A stretch of DNA of 64,000 nucleotides from JAXMAR01 sp046350295 (GTDB lineage Bacteria; Planctomycetota; Planctomycetia; Gemmatales; Gemmataceae). Under the pieces are notes generated by a model. It saw only the letters and a list, made by a program, of their open reading frames with translations, was not told the origin of the DNA and searched no databases. The stretch is taken from positions 237,790 to 301,789 of the forward strand of contig JAXMAR010000004.1 of assembly GCA_046350295.1 (NCBI GenBank), written 5' to 3'. Positions 34,561-43,198 of this stretch are shown here, piece by piece (positions within the stretch are counted from its first letter, which is position 1; each line of letters begins with the position of its first letter). Made by a program: the position numbers and the translations under genes.

Positions 34561-34952
34561 TCCTGTTACGGGTTCCTCTTCTCTGTTCGCGTGAGCAGCA
34601 AGGCATGCCGGCCATCGACTTTCGCAAAGTTCGAGGGGCGGTTTCCATGGCGGATGTCCCTGGGCTACTCGGTTTTGAGGCTGCCCGATCCGCCGGAAGC
34701 CCGGTTCGGGGACCGTGCCCCCTGCATGGCGAAGAAGGCGGCAACCGCGTGTTTTCCGCCAATCTCATCAAGCATGCCTTGCGCTGCTTCAAGTGCGGAG
34801 CCGCCGGAAACCAGCTCGACCTTTGGGCGAAAGCGGCCAAGAAGCCGCTCCAAGAAGCCGCTCCATGAAGCCGCCCTTGAATTGTGCGCTCGTCTGCATC
34901 GAGAGGTTCCCTGGCTGCACAAGCGAACAGAGAAGAGGAACCCGTAACGGGA
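34561..34952. mobile_element. 392-bp inverted-repeat element carrying a CHC2 zinc-finger gene
   Basis: Terminal inverted repeats of 30 bp with one mismatch: 34561-34590 and 34923-34952, of which 25 bp (TTACGGGTTCCTCTTCTCTG..., 34566-34590 against 34923-34947) are perfect. Inside lies one small gene (34605-34868). No transposase is encoded and no target duplication is evident at the ends. It looks like a non-autonomous, MITE-like element dropped between two sigma/kinase modules. Confidence 0.65.
34605..34868 (+). CDS. Small CHC2-type zinc-finger protein
   Basis: 87 residues from ATG 34605. It starts MPAIDFRKVRGAVSMADVPGLLGF, then CPLHGEEGGN and HALRCFKCGAAGNQLDLWA. This is the DnaG-type CHC2 zinc ribbon (Cys-x2-His ... 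Cys-x2-Cys), which in primases binds single-stranded template DNA. No primase TOPRIM domain follows, and the C-terminus (KKPLQEAAP) is short with internal DNA repeats. It is the only gene in the inverted-repeat element, so it may help the element replicate or bind its ends. That idea is inference. Confidence 0.7.
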   Translation: MPAIDFRKVRGAVSMADVPGLLGFEAARSAGSPVRGPCPLHGEEGGNRVFSANLIKHALRCFKCGAAGNQLDLWAKAAKKPLQEAAP

Positions 34953-35026
34953 CTGCGCGAGGCGACCGATGAAAACAACACGCGAAAACCGGATGAGCCA
35001 CAAATCGGTTTCCCGGTCACTTGCCG

Positions 35027-35619
35027 ATGAACGAGGTTACGCAACTTCGAGGTCGCCAGCCGCGGCGACAAGCAGGCGCGCAGCAGCTCCTGCCGCTGGT
35101 TTACGAGGAACTGCGCCGGCTCGCCGCCCACTACCTCGAAAACGAAAAACCCGGCGCCACCCTCCAGCCCACAGCGGCTCGTCCACGAGGCCTTCCTGCG
35201 CCTGGTCGGCAAAGAGACGGACGCGCAGTGGCAGGGCCGGGCCCATTTCCTCGCCGCCGCCGCCCTCGCCATGCGCCGTATCCTCATCGACAATGCCCGC
35301 CGCCGCAAACGCGAGAAGCGCGGCGGCGACCGGCAGCGCGTCGATCTGCCCGATGTCGTCGATCCGCGGCAGGAGGAAGCGGAGCGGCTGCTGGCCCTCG
35401 ACGAGGCGTTGACCCGGCTCGGCGGCGGCGGACGCGCAGGCGGCGGAACTGGTGCAGTTGCACACGTTCGGCGGACTTTCGGTGGAGGAGGCCGGCAAGC
35501 ACCTGGGCCTGTCGCGGACGGTGGCGTACCGGCAATGGGCGTTCGCCCGCGCTCGGCTCCGCTACGAGCTGGGGGAAAAAGACGAAAAAAGTCGGGACAT
35601 TTCGCCGGATGGCGCATAG
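35027..35619 (+). pseudogene. ECF sigma factor (SigF/TIGR02999-like), two frameshifts
   Basis: The start is ATG 35027. The frames read in turn: MNEVTQLRG and QQLLPLVYEELRRLAAHYLENEKPGATLQ; then LVHEAFLRLVGK, AHFLAAAALAMRRILIDNARRR; then ELVQLHTFGGLSVEEAGKHLGLSRTVAYRQWAFARARL to TAG 35619. One extra base near 35175 and one near 35418 separate them; removing them yields a continuous protein of about 196 residues. The HTH is complete. It precedes a large receptor kinase, as the 30872 gene does. Assembly error seems likelier than decay because all sigma motifs survive. Confidence 0.85.
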
Positions 35620-35635
35620 AGGGATGAAGGCAAAG

Positions 35636-35752
35636 GCGAGCCGGGCGGCGTTAGCCCCCGGAGGGCGGCGCCGGAGACGCTGCGGTGACCTGCGCTCGCC
35701 TGGGGTCGCGATCACCGGCGCTGCCCTCCGGGGCTAACGCCGCCCGGCTCGC
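35636..35752. repeat. Long GC-rich palindrome upstream of the receptor kinase
   Basis: Arms 35636-35666 and 35723-35752 (about 30 bp; core GAGCCGGGCGGCGTTAGCCC) are complementary except for one extra C. The 56-bp centre holds smaller inverted segments. Located between the sigma gene and the kinase, it runs to just before the point where kinase homology begins, and may have displaced the native start region. Confidence 0.92.
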
Positions 35753-35811
35753 CGATACGGAGTTCCCTGCTGGCCGTCGAATTTGCCAGGGTCAAGGAGC
35801 TGTTTCTCGCC

Positions 35812-38800
35812 GTGCTGGAGATGGCGCCCGCTGAGCGCGGCGCGTATCTCGATAAGGAATGCGCCGGCGACGAGGCTTTGCGGCGGCAAATCGAGGCCAT
35901 GCTCGCAAGCCACGCCAACTCCGGCGAATTGCTGACCGATACTCCTTCCGCCCTGCTCCAGGACAGCGGCGCCACCGAGGCCGAAGGAACCGCCGCGTTC
36001 GGCGAAGCGGCGAAATCGGCGACGCTGCACGATCCGGTCGGCGCCGCCACCGATGAGCTTCCCTTCCTGACCCCCTCCGCCGTCGCCGACCATCTCGGCC
36101 GCCTGGCCCACTACGAGGTCAAAAAAATCCTCGGCAAGGGGGGCTTCGGCGTCGTCCTCAAGGGCTTCGACGAGCGGCTGCACCGCGTCGTGGCGATCAA
36201 GGCCCTCTTGCCGGCGTTCGCGGCCAACGGCTCGGCGCGGTCGCGCTTCATCCGCGAAGCGCGCGCCGCGGCCGCGGTCAAGAACGAGCACGTCGTCGGC
36301 ATCTACGACGTGCAGGCCGACGCCAACCCGCCCTACCTCGTGATGGAGTTGATCGACGGCATTTCGCTCCAGGACAAGCTCGACAAGCACGGAGCGCTCG
36401 GCGTCAAGGAGATCCTGCGCATCGGCATGCAGATCGCGGAGGGACTGGAGGCCGCCCACAAGCAGGGGCTGGTACACCGCGACATCAAGCCGGCGAACAT
36501 CCTGCTGGAGAACGGCGTCGAGCGCGTCAAGCTCACCGACTTTGGCCTGGCGCGGTCGGTCGAGGACGCGAGCGTGACGCAATCGGGGACCGTCACCGGC
36601 ACGCCTATGTACATGTCGCCGGAGCAGGCGGAGGGGCTCTCCGTCGACAAGCGCTCCGACCTGTTCAGCCTCGGCAGTGTGCTCTACGCGATGTGCACGG
36701 GGCATCCGCCGTTTCGCGCTTCGGGGACCCATGCGGTGCTCAAGCGCGTCATCGACGCGGCGCCGCGGCCGATCCGGGAGAGCAACAACGAGATTCCGGA
36801 ATGGTTGTGCGACATCATCAGCAAGCTGCACGCGAAGAAGCCGGAGGAGCGGTTTCAGACGGCGGAGGAGGTGGCGGGGGTGCTGGGGGCGAGGTTGGCG
36901 GATGTGCAGGCGGGGCGCGAGATCGAGACTGCCCGAGGCGCCAAGGCGGGTGCGATAAAACCAGTCGAGCGGCCGACGCCTCCTGTCCCCCTCCGTGGAA
37001 GACACCGCTTTGCCTATGCGGCCGTCGCGCTGCTGGCCGTCGTAAGCGTCGCGCTTGCGATCGCCGAACTGACCGATGTCACTCACTTCTTCCACACGCC
37101 GCAATACTGGATCAACCTTGGCGTCGACGACCCGAACATCACGATTCACATCGTAACCGTGAGAGAGGGCAGCGATGCGGAGCGTGATTACGCCGAGCGC
37201 GGCCCCGAGGAACCCGTCCCCATGCTGGGCTTCAAGGGGGAGCGGCGCATCCTTGTGACGGCGGGCGACTACTGGTTCGCGGCTGAGCGCGACGGCAAGA
37301 TGCTCTACGCCGAGCGGGTGCGGGTGGATCGCGATCGAACCGTGCTGATTTCGTGGGCGGCGGAGGTCGCGAAGCGAGAGAAAAGGAAGCCGGCCGATCC
37401 GTTGGCGCCCCCGTTTGCCGTCGCCCCTTTTGATGCCGCGAAAGCCAAGGAGCATCAAGACGCCTGGGCCAAGCATCTGGGCGTCAAGCCGGAGATCACG
37501 AACTCCATCGGCATGAAGCTGCGCCTGATTCCGCCGGGGGAGTTCACGATGGGGTCGACGGAAGCCGAGGTCAAGGCGCTGGCGCCGTCGTTTCCGGCGC
37601 CGGCGCTGAAGGCCTTGTACAGTGAGGCGCCGGCGCACCGGGTGCGCATTTCGCGGCCCAGCGCCCTGGGCGTCGATGAAGTCACGGTCGGGCAGTTTGC
37701 CGCGTTTGTGAAGGAGAGCGGTTACGTCACGGACGCGGAGAAACGGGGCGGCATGACCGCGCCGAACGCGGTCGGCTTGCCGACCTTTACAAGAGGCTTG
37801 AGTTGGCGCACCCCGGGATACGATCCCAGGCCGGACCATCCGGTTGTTGGCGTGAGCTGGCACGATGCGACCGCATTCTGTGAATGGCTGTCGCGCAAGG
37901 AGGGCCGGGAGTACCGCTTGCCGACCGAGGCCGAATGGGAATACGCCTGCCGCGCCGGTACGACGACCCGCACTGCCTTCGGGCCCAAGGTGACGGCGTC
38001 CCAGGCCGTCTTCGGCCGCGGCGGCCATGGCGTTCCTGAACCGGTCGGCGGGCGCGAGGCGAATGCCTTCGGCATCCGGGACATGCACGGGAATGTCTTC
38101 GAGTGGTGTCACGACTACTATCACCCCACGTACTATTTCGTCTCGCCGCTTCTGGATCCGCAGGGACCCGAGCCCACTCCCGATCGCGTGGCGCGCGGCC
38201 GCGCCTTCGATTGTCCGGCCGAGCATATCAGCTCGACGTACCGAATGGCGCGGCACGCGGACTACGCGGCGACGACGTTCGGGCTGCGCGTATTGCTGGT
38301 GGACGTCACATCCCGTGCCAAAGGCCCGTCCACGCCCGAACCCGGCTGGGTCCAGCTCTTCAACGGCAAAGACCTGACCGGTTGGCACAAGCACCCCAGC
38401 CAGCCCGGAAACTGGCGGGTCGAGGATGGCGCCCTGACCGGCAGCGGGCCTGGAACGCACAGCCATCTATTCAGCGATCGGGAGTACGAGGACTTCCACC
38501 TGCGCGCCGAGGTGCGCATCAACTTCTTCCGGGTCGGCAAGGACAAACTGAGCTTCGGCAACAGCGGTATCTATTTCCGCGCATCCGAGAAACTAGACCT
38601 GGATGAGTTCAAGCGTTACCCGAAGGGCTACGAAGCGCAGATCTTTGCGGGCGAGAATGCGCCATCGGGCGCCAGGGAAACCAATCGCACCGGCAGCTTG
38701 TACGGGCTCAAGCCGTACGAAAAGATCATCAAGGGGGCCGATGCCGGCGATTGGTTCACGCTGGAAATCATCGCCCGCGGCCCGCGCATCACGATCAAGG

Positions 38801-40434
38801 TCAACGGCCTGACCACGGTGGACGAGTTCGAGGACACGAAATACCGCCGTGGCCACCTCGCCCTGCAACAGGCCGGCGCGGGAACGATCGTCAACTTCAA
38901 GAAGATCGAGATCAAAGAGCTGCCATCCAAGGAGCCCGGCTTCGTCCAGCTCTTCAACGGCAAGGACCTCGACGGCTGGAGCACGGAACCCTGGAACGGC
39001 ACAGTCGGCAAATGGATCGTCGAGGACGGCGCCATCGTCAGCCGCGAGTCGGGCAGCATCCGCAGCGCGCGATCGTTCCAGGATTTTCAGGTGCGCGTGG
39101 TCGCCAAGATCGACGCCGGCCGCGCCGGACTGACGTTCCGGCACGCTTCGGAAGGCAAAGGCCAGGTCAACATCGGCCACTATGGCAGCACCGACACCGG
39201 CGCCCTTGCCTTTCGCTCCGACGACACGGCCAAAGTAATCGGCCTCTGGAATGACAAAAGCCTGGCGCCGTCCGGAAAATGGTTCGACCTGGACGTCACC
39301 GTGCGCGGCAAGCACGTTGTGGTGAAAGTCAACGGCAAAACGACCGCCGACAAGACGCTCGATCGCCTGGCGGACCAGGGGCCATTGGGCTTTTTCTGTT
39401 ACCCGGGCAAGGGCACGGCTCTGCACCTCCGCAAGATCGAGATCAAGGAGCTGCCGCCCGAGCCGCCAGCGCTGCCGGTGAAGGCCGCCGACATCCCGCG
39501 CTTCATCACCGGAACCTGGAAGATCGAGAGCGCCATCGTCGAGCCGAAGCTGCCGCCGGATGCGGCCAAGATGATCGGCTTCAACGTCTTCGAGCCGATC
39601 GCCGGCGGCAAGTTTCTGCGAGGTTACAGCAATTACGGCGACGGCCAGTTCGAGAGCCTCATCGTGCAGCAATATGACAAGGCCACCGACAGCGTGAAGG
39701 GCTGGTTCTTCAGCTCCAAGGGGGAGAACCACGGCCCCGGCGTCGGCCGCTGGAACCCCGACACCCGTGCCATGCTCTGGCTGGAAAAGCTACCCAGCGG
39801 CATGCACGCGGCCTACGAGTTTCAGTTCGCCGACGAGAACACGATCAAGACCCGCGTCTATTACCAGAAGGACATCGACAACCAGATCGTCTTCGAGCTG
39901 CGCGGCGTCGGCACGCGCTTGCCCGGGCCTGTTGAGATGAAGCCGGCGGTCATCGATCCGAAGCGGCCCGACGAGATGAAGGTCATCGATCCGTTTATCG
40001 GCGACTGGCAGACGGAAGGCCTCATGAAGCTGACCTGGGACAAGGGCAGCGAGAACATCAAGTTCACCACCCAGCTCAAATCGCGGCACATCCTGGGCGG
40101 CCACGTGATCGCCACCGAGGAGACCGGGCTGCCGGGCCACGAAAACGCCTACTGGCTCCTGACCTACGACACCAGCCTCAAGGCCTATCGCTTCTGGATG
40201 TTCAACGGCGCCGGCGACGTGACGACGGCCGGCGGCGGCTGGGACGAGAAGAACCGGACGATGAAGTGGAGCCACGCGGAGCCCGATGGGAAAACGTTCG
40301 CATCCACCTGGAAGTCGATCAATGCCGATCGCTGGGAATGGACCACCACCCTCAAGGACGCGCTCGGCAAGACGGTGCTGGACATCGAGGCGACGAAGGT
40401 GCGCCGCGCCGAGAAGGCGACGCCGTCGCCATGA
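35812..40434 (+). CDS. Giant receptor Ser/Thr kinase with FGE-sulfatase, two DUF1080 and DUF1579-like domains
   Basis: 1540 residues from GTG 35812. Family-like sequence (AVEFARVKELFLAVLE) continues upstream in frame to about 35773 without ATG/GTG/TTG, so the true start may be CTG 35767/35770 or altered by the palindrome. Kinase about 100-365 (GKGGFGVVLKGF, VHRDIKPANILL, TDFGLARS); TM about 403-425; formylglycine-generating-enzyme-like domain about 565-835 (IPPGEFTMGS, DEVTVGQFAAFV, RLPTEAEWEYACRAG, GNVFEWCHDYYH); two DUF1080 domains about 843-1040 and 1043-1225 (LFNGKDLTGW, LFNGKDLDGW); two DUF1579-like domains to the end (GKFLRGYSNYG, WLLTYDTSLKAYRFWMFN). The kinase part is nearly the same as in the 31463 gene, so the two are recent paralogues. 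Confidence 0.9.
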   Translation: MLEMAPAERGAYLDKECAGDEALRRQIEAMLASHANSGELLTDTPSALLQDSGATEAEGTAAFGEAAKSATLHDPVGAATDELPFLTPSAVADHLGRLAHYEVKKILGKGGFGVVLKGFDERLHRVVAIKALLPAFAANGSARSRFIREARAAAAVKNEHVVGIYDVQADANPPYLVMELIDGISLQDKLDKHGALGVKEILRIGMQIAEGLEAAHKQGLVHRDIKPANILLENGVERVKLTDFGLARSVEDASVTQSGTVTGTPMYMSPEQAEGLSVDKRSDLFSLGSVLYAMCTGHPPFRASGTHAVLKRVIDAAPRPIRESNNEIPEWLCDIISKLHAKKPEERFQTAEEVAGVLGARLADVQAGREIETARGAKAGAIKPVERPTPPVPLRGRHRFAYAAVALLAVVSVALAIAELTDVTHFFHTPQYWINLGVDDPNITIHIVTVREGSDAERDYAERGPEEPVPMLGFKGERRILVTAGDYWFAAERDGKMLYAERVRVDRDRTVLISWAAEVAKREKRKPADPLAPPFAVAPFDAAKAKEHQDAWAKHLGVKPEITNSIGMKLRLIPPGEFTMGSTEAEVKALAPSFPAPALKALYSEAPAHRVRISRPSALGVDEVTVGQFAAFVKESGYVTDAEKRGGMTAPNAVGLPTFTRGLSWRTPGYDPRPDHPVVGVSWHDATAFCEWLSRKEGREYRLPTEAEWEYACRAGTTTRTAFGPKVTASQAVFGRGGHGVPEPVGGREANAFGIRDMHGNVFEWCHDYYHPTYYFVSPLLDPQGPEPTPDRVARGRAFDCPAEHISSTYRMARHADYAATTFGLRVLLVDVTSRAKGPSTPEPGWVQLFNGKDLTGWHKHPSQPGNWRVEDGALTGSGPGTHSHLFSDREYEDFHLRAEVRINFFRVGKDKLSFGNSGIYFRASEKLDLDEFKRYPKGYEAQIFAGENAPSGARETNRTGSLYGLKPYEKIIKGADAGDWFTLEIIARGPRITIKVNGLTTVDEFEDTKYRRGHLALQQAGAGTIVNFKKIEIKELPSKEPGFVQLFNGKDLDGWSTEPWNGTVGKWIVEDGAIVSRESGSIRSARSFQDFQVRVVAKIDAGRAGLTFRHASEGKGQVNIGHYGSTDTGALAFRSDDTAKVIGLWNDKSLAPSGKWFDLDVTVRGKHVVVKVNGKTTADKTLDRLADQGPLGFFCYPGKGTALHLRKIEIKELPPEPPALPVKAADIPRFITGTWKIESAIVEPKLPPDAAKMIGFNVFEPIAGGKFLRGYSNYGDGQFESLIVQQYDKATDSVKGWFFSSKGENHGPGVGRWNPDTRAMLWLEKLPSGMHAAYEFQFADENTIKTRVYYQKDIDNQIVFELRGVGTRLPGPVEMKPAVIDPKRPDEMKVIDPFIGDWQTEGLMKLTWDKGSENIKFTTQLKSRHILGGHVIATEETGLPGHENAYWLLTYDTSLKAYRFWMFNGAGDVTTAGGGWDEKNRTMKWSHAEPDGKTFASTWKSINADRWEWTTTLKDALGKTVLDIEATKVRRAEKATPSP

Positions 40435-40542
40435 TCCAAAGATTCGGCGGCGGCCGGAAAAACCGGCAGAATCGGTAAAGTCTTCCCATTTTGCCGCCGA
40501 TGAGAGAGACGGGGGATTATCGCCCGGAGATGGGGGATCGTC

Positions 40543-41976
40543 TTGTCGCAAGGGGCACGACGTACCGGACGTGTCGGGGCGCTACCGGCCTTCTTGGCTT
40601 TGCTGGCGCTGACTGCGCCGTCGGCCTGTCCAGCGCTGCCGGCTCAGGACGATGCGCGCCGCCCTGTCCCGGAGCGCCCGGTCGAGAATCGTGCGGCCCG
40701 TTTGGGCGCTCCGCTGGGCGATCCGATTGCCGATGATGAGTCCACGTCCCCGCCGAAGAGCGAGAGCGTCTCGTCCGTCAAGGAGGCGAGCGGACTTCTC
40801 GACACGAAGGACGACGCCAAACCGAAAATCGACCTGCGCGGCCGGATCAACGCGGACGCGATCGTGGTCCATCAGAGCGCGCGCGACCTGGCGATCGTGG
40901 GTGAGGTTCCGAGCGCCACCGGTTTTCGCCGCGCCCGTCTCGGGGCCGAAGGGACCGTGGGGGAGCAGGTCAACTGGGTGGCCGAGTTCGATTTCGCGCG
41001 CGGCACGATCTCGTTCAAGGATGTCTACGTCGGCGTCGATCGGCTGCCGCTGTTGTGCCGGGTTCGTCTCGGCCACATGCTCGAGCCCTTCAGCCTCGAA
41101 GGTTACACCAGCTCGAACTTCATTACCTTCATGGAGCGCTCCTCGGTAAACGCGCTCTCGCCCGGCCGCAACTGGGGCGCCGGCGTATTCGCGTTCAGTG
41201 AGGATGAGCGCGTCGTGTTTCAGATCGGCGCTTTCCGTCCCGGCACGGGGAGCAACGGCGACGACATCGGCAACGGCAACGACATCGCATTCACGACCCG
41301 CCTCACCGGCCTGCCGTGGCTGAGCGCGGACGGCCGGAGCTTCGTCCATTTGGGGGCCGCCTTCTCGCAACGGCGCCCGCCCAATGACCTGGTCACCATC
41401 AATCTGGGGCCGCAAAACACGCTGCTCACGGTGGAAGATACGCCGGGCTCGCCGTTCCAGCCCGTCATCACCATCCCGGCCAGCGCGCAGCAGCTGTACA
41501 ACCTGCAGGGCGCTCTGGTTCTCGGTCCCCTCTCGCTTCAGGCCGAATGGACCGCGACCGACATCGACCAGATCGGCGGTCCCACGGTTTTTCTCAACGG
41601 CGGCTACGCCTTCGTCAGTTATTTCCTCACCGGCGAGAGTCGCGCTTATCTGCGGCAAGACGGCAAGTTCGGCATGACGCGTGTCCTCGAGCCTTTCGTG
41701 TGCCTGCGCGACGGGATCAACCATGTTCGCGGGCCTGGGGCCTGGGAAGTCGCCGCTCGCTTTGGCTATGTGAACTTCTCCAGCGGCGCCATTCCGCGTA
41801 ACGCCAACGGACTGAGGGTGGGGGATACGGAAACGACGCTGACGCTGGGGCTCAACTGGTACCTCAACGACTACACGCGTCTGATGTTCAACTACACGCA
41901 CGCCATCCCGGTCGACCCGAACTTCGGGCCGTCGTTCGCGGATTCGTACGGTCTGCGCGTGGCGATTTTCTGGTGA
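40543..41976 (+). CDS. Outer-membrane porin, phosphate-selective OprO/OprP type
   Basis: 477 residues from TTG 40543 (no ATG or GTG fits). There is a signal peptide to about residue 35 (FLALLALTAPSACPALPAQ), a linker, then a beta-barrel from about 95 to the end. Typical pieces are GFRRARLGAEGTVGEQVNWVAEFDF, RLGHMLEPFSLEGYTSSNFITFMERS and GRNWGAGVFAF, with alternating hydrophobic strands and a C-terminal aromatic residue (RVAIFW) as BAM signal. Matches the porin O/P family of anion-selective channels. Substrate is unproven. It is the only gene in its unit; a coiled-coil gene converges on it. Confidence 0.87.
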   Translation: MSQGARRTGRVGALPAFLALLALTAPSACPALPAQDDARRPVPERPVENRAARLGAPLGDPIADDESTSPPKSESVSSVKEASGLLDTKDDAKPKIDLRGRINADAIVVHQSARDLAIVGEVPSATGFRRARLGAEGTVGEQVNWVAEFDFARGTISFKDVYVGVDRLPLLCRVRLGHMLEPFSLEGYTSSNFITFMERSSVNALSPGRNWGAGVFAFSEDERVVFQIGAFRPGTGSNGDDIGNGNDIAFTTRLTGLPWLSADGRSFVHLGAAFSQRRPPNDLVTINLGPQNTLLTVEDTPGSPFQPVITIPASAQQLYNLQGALVLGPLSLQAEWTATDIDQIGGPTVFLNGGYAFVSYFLTGESRAYLRQDGKFGMTRVLEPFVCLRDGINHVRGPGAWEVAARFGYVNFSSGAIPRNANGLRVGDTETTLTLGLNWYLNDYTRLMFNYTHAIPVDPNFGPSFADSYGLRVAIFW

Positions 41977-42010
41977 CCGAAGCGGCGTGAGACAAGCGCA
42001 GCTCGGCGCG

Positions 42011-42610
42011 TCACTTTGCTGGACGGAAGGCGTCGAGCAACGCCCGGGCTCTCCTCAACTCCTTCTCGGTTTCCGACTGCACGAGCCGGCCTTCTTCGGG
42101 AGAGATGGCCTTCACCGCCAGGAGAAAGGCCGCTCGTTTGGCGCGGGCCTGCAGGGAAGCGATGTGCTTTGGCAACTCCGCCTTGAGGACAGCGCCGTCG
42201 CGCTCGATCTCGGCAAGGCGACAGCGAACCTCCGCCAGGTAGCCGACGGCGGCGTTCATTTCCTCGACCGGCATGCACACCCGGAGCTTTCGCACCACTT
42301 CCACGTGTACCGCCGCGTGTGCGACGACCTTGCGCCATTCCGCGGCCGCGCGTTTCCGATCGCCGCGCGCCTCGGCCAGGCGGGCTTCCGCCGCGGCGAG
42401 TTCGGCTTCGATCGTCGCCAGATGATAGGTTGCGTAAGGCAAGGTCAGGTTCTTCGGCGGTTCGAGCGTGAGAGCGCGGCGGGCCGCCTCCCGTTCCTTC
42501 TCCTTCGTCCGCACCTCCGCCTCGAGTTGGCGAAGAGGGGGGTACTCGCGCGGCAATAGAAGCGGCGCGTCGGTGAGCAAGGAAAACGCTTGAATGAGGA
42601 GGAGGGACAT
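42011..42610 (-). CDS. Exported coiled-coil protein of unknown function
   Basis: 199 residues from ATG 42610, with GGAGCG upstream. A short hydrophobic start (SLLLIQAFSLLTDAPLLL) may be a signal peptide. The rest is Glu/Arg/Ala-rich coiled coil (EAEVRTKEKEREAARRALTL, IEAELAAAEARLAEARGDRKRAAAEW, EEGRLVQSETEKELRRARALLD). It resembles periplasmic TolC-like or cohesion coiled-coil proteins only in composition; there is no recognised domain. Convergent with the porin gene (34 bp between stops). Confidence 0.6.
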   Translation of the reverse strand: MSLLLIQAFSLLTDAPLLLPREYPPLRQLEAEVRTKEKEREAARRALTLEPPKNLTLPYATYHLATIEAELAAAEARLAEARGDRKRAAAEWRKVVAHAAVHVEVVRKLRVCMPVEEMNAAVGYLAEVRCRLAEIERDGAVLKAELPKHIASLQARAKRAAFLLAVKAISPEEGRLVQSETEKELRRARALLDAFRPAK

Positions 42611-42796
42611 GCTTCGCTCCACTGGTCGTTGTCAGCGTATCCGCGGTTCGAGAAGCGAGCAAGCAAAACGGAGCGCTACGCCCTGGGCCTGGGCTTCGAA
42701 GATCCGGCAAGTATGGTATCGCTCTTCAGGACGAGTGGCGTACTGGCCAACTCAATATTGAATGGCCGGGAGGAATCGGACACTCTTTTTTTTCAT

Positions 42797-42825
42797 TTGC
42801 TTCGGGTTTTCGCCCTGCGTAGATT
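42797..42825 (+). promoter_or_regulatory. Sigma70-type promoter with conserved leader
   Basis: TTGCTT (42797-42802), 17-bp spacer, TAGATT (42820-42825), about 100 bp before ATG 42926. The next 40 bases match those after the promoter at 49169 (shared CGGACG, CTG, GTTCCGATT), suggesting a common 5' leader. The 315-bp divergent gap here holds nothing else recognised beyond a T-run at 42785-42793. Confidence 0.6.
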
Positions 42826-42925
42826 GCCCTGCGGCAGGCCCGGACGCCTGGTGGTTCCGATTACCAGTGCCGGTCCTCGGAGCCGAACCGGGGCCTTCGC
42901 GGCCGGAAAACGCCTGGAGCGTTCC

Positions 42926-43168
42926 ATGAAAACCGCTTCCGTTTTCAGCTTGCTGGTCCTTGTCCCGTGCGCCACACAGGCGCAGGAGACGACCGACTGG
43001 GTCGCCGCCAAGGCCGCGGCCCGCGAGATTGATCGCCAGCTCGACTTCATGGATAGCGCCCTCGCCACCATTCCCGGGCCACCGGCCGTGGCGGTGCACG
43101 CGGTCCTGGCAGTCTGGAGCGGCGCCTTGTCTTGCCGCTGCGGAGAAGTTGATCGATACCAGTATTGA
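42926..43168 (+). CDS. Small exported protein (possibly truncated)
   Basis: 80 residues from ATG 42926. Signal peptide (KTASVFSLLVLVPCATQAQE) then AAAREIDRQLDFMDSALATIPGPPAVAVHAV, resembling the start of a short exported planctomycete helical protein. The tail GALSCRCGEVDRYQY looks out of frame, so a frameshift near 43110 may have shortened it. It sits 30 bp before the DUF3604 gene and downstream of a good promoter; it may lead that operon. Confidence 0.5.
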   Translation: MKTASVFSLLVLVPCATQAQETTDWVAAKAAAREIDRQLDFMDSALATIPGPPAVAVHAVLAVWSGALSCRCGEVDRYQY

Positions 43169-43198
43169 AAGTCCCCCTTTCAGCAGGAGGATGTCATC

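Noticed and set aside
35734..38466. 910-codon minus-strand open frame
   Set aside because: It is antisense to the receptor kinase and FGE domain; no recognisable domain appears.
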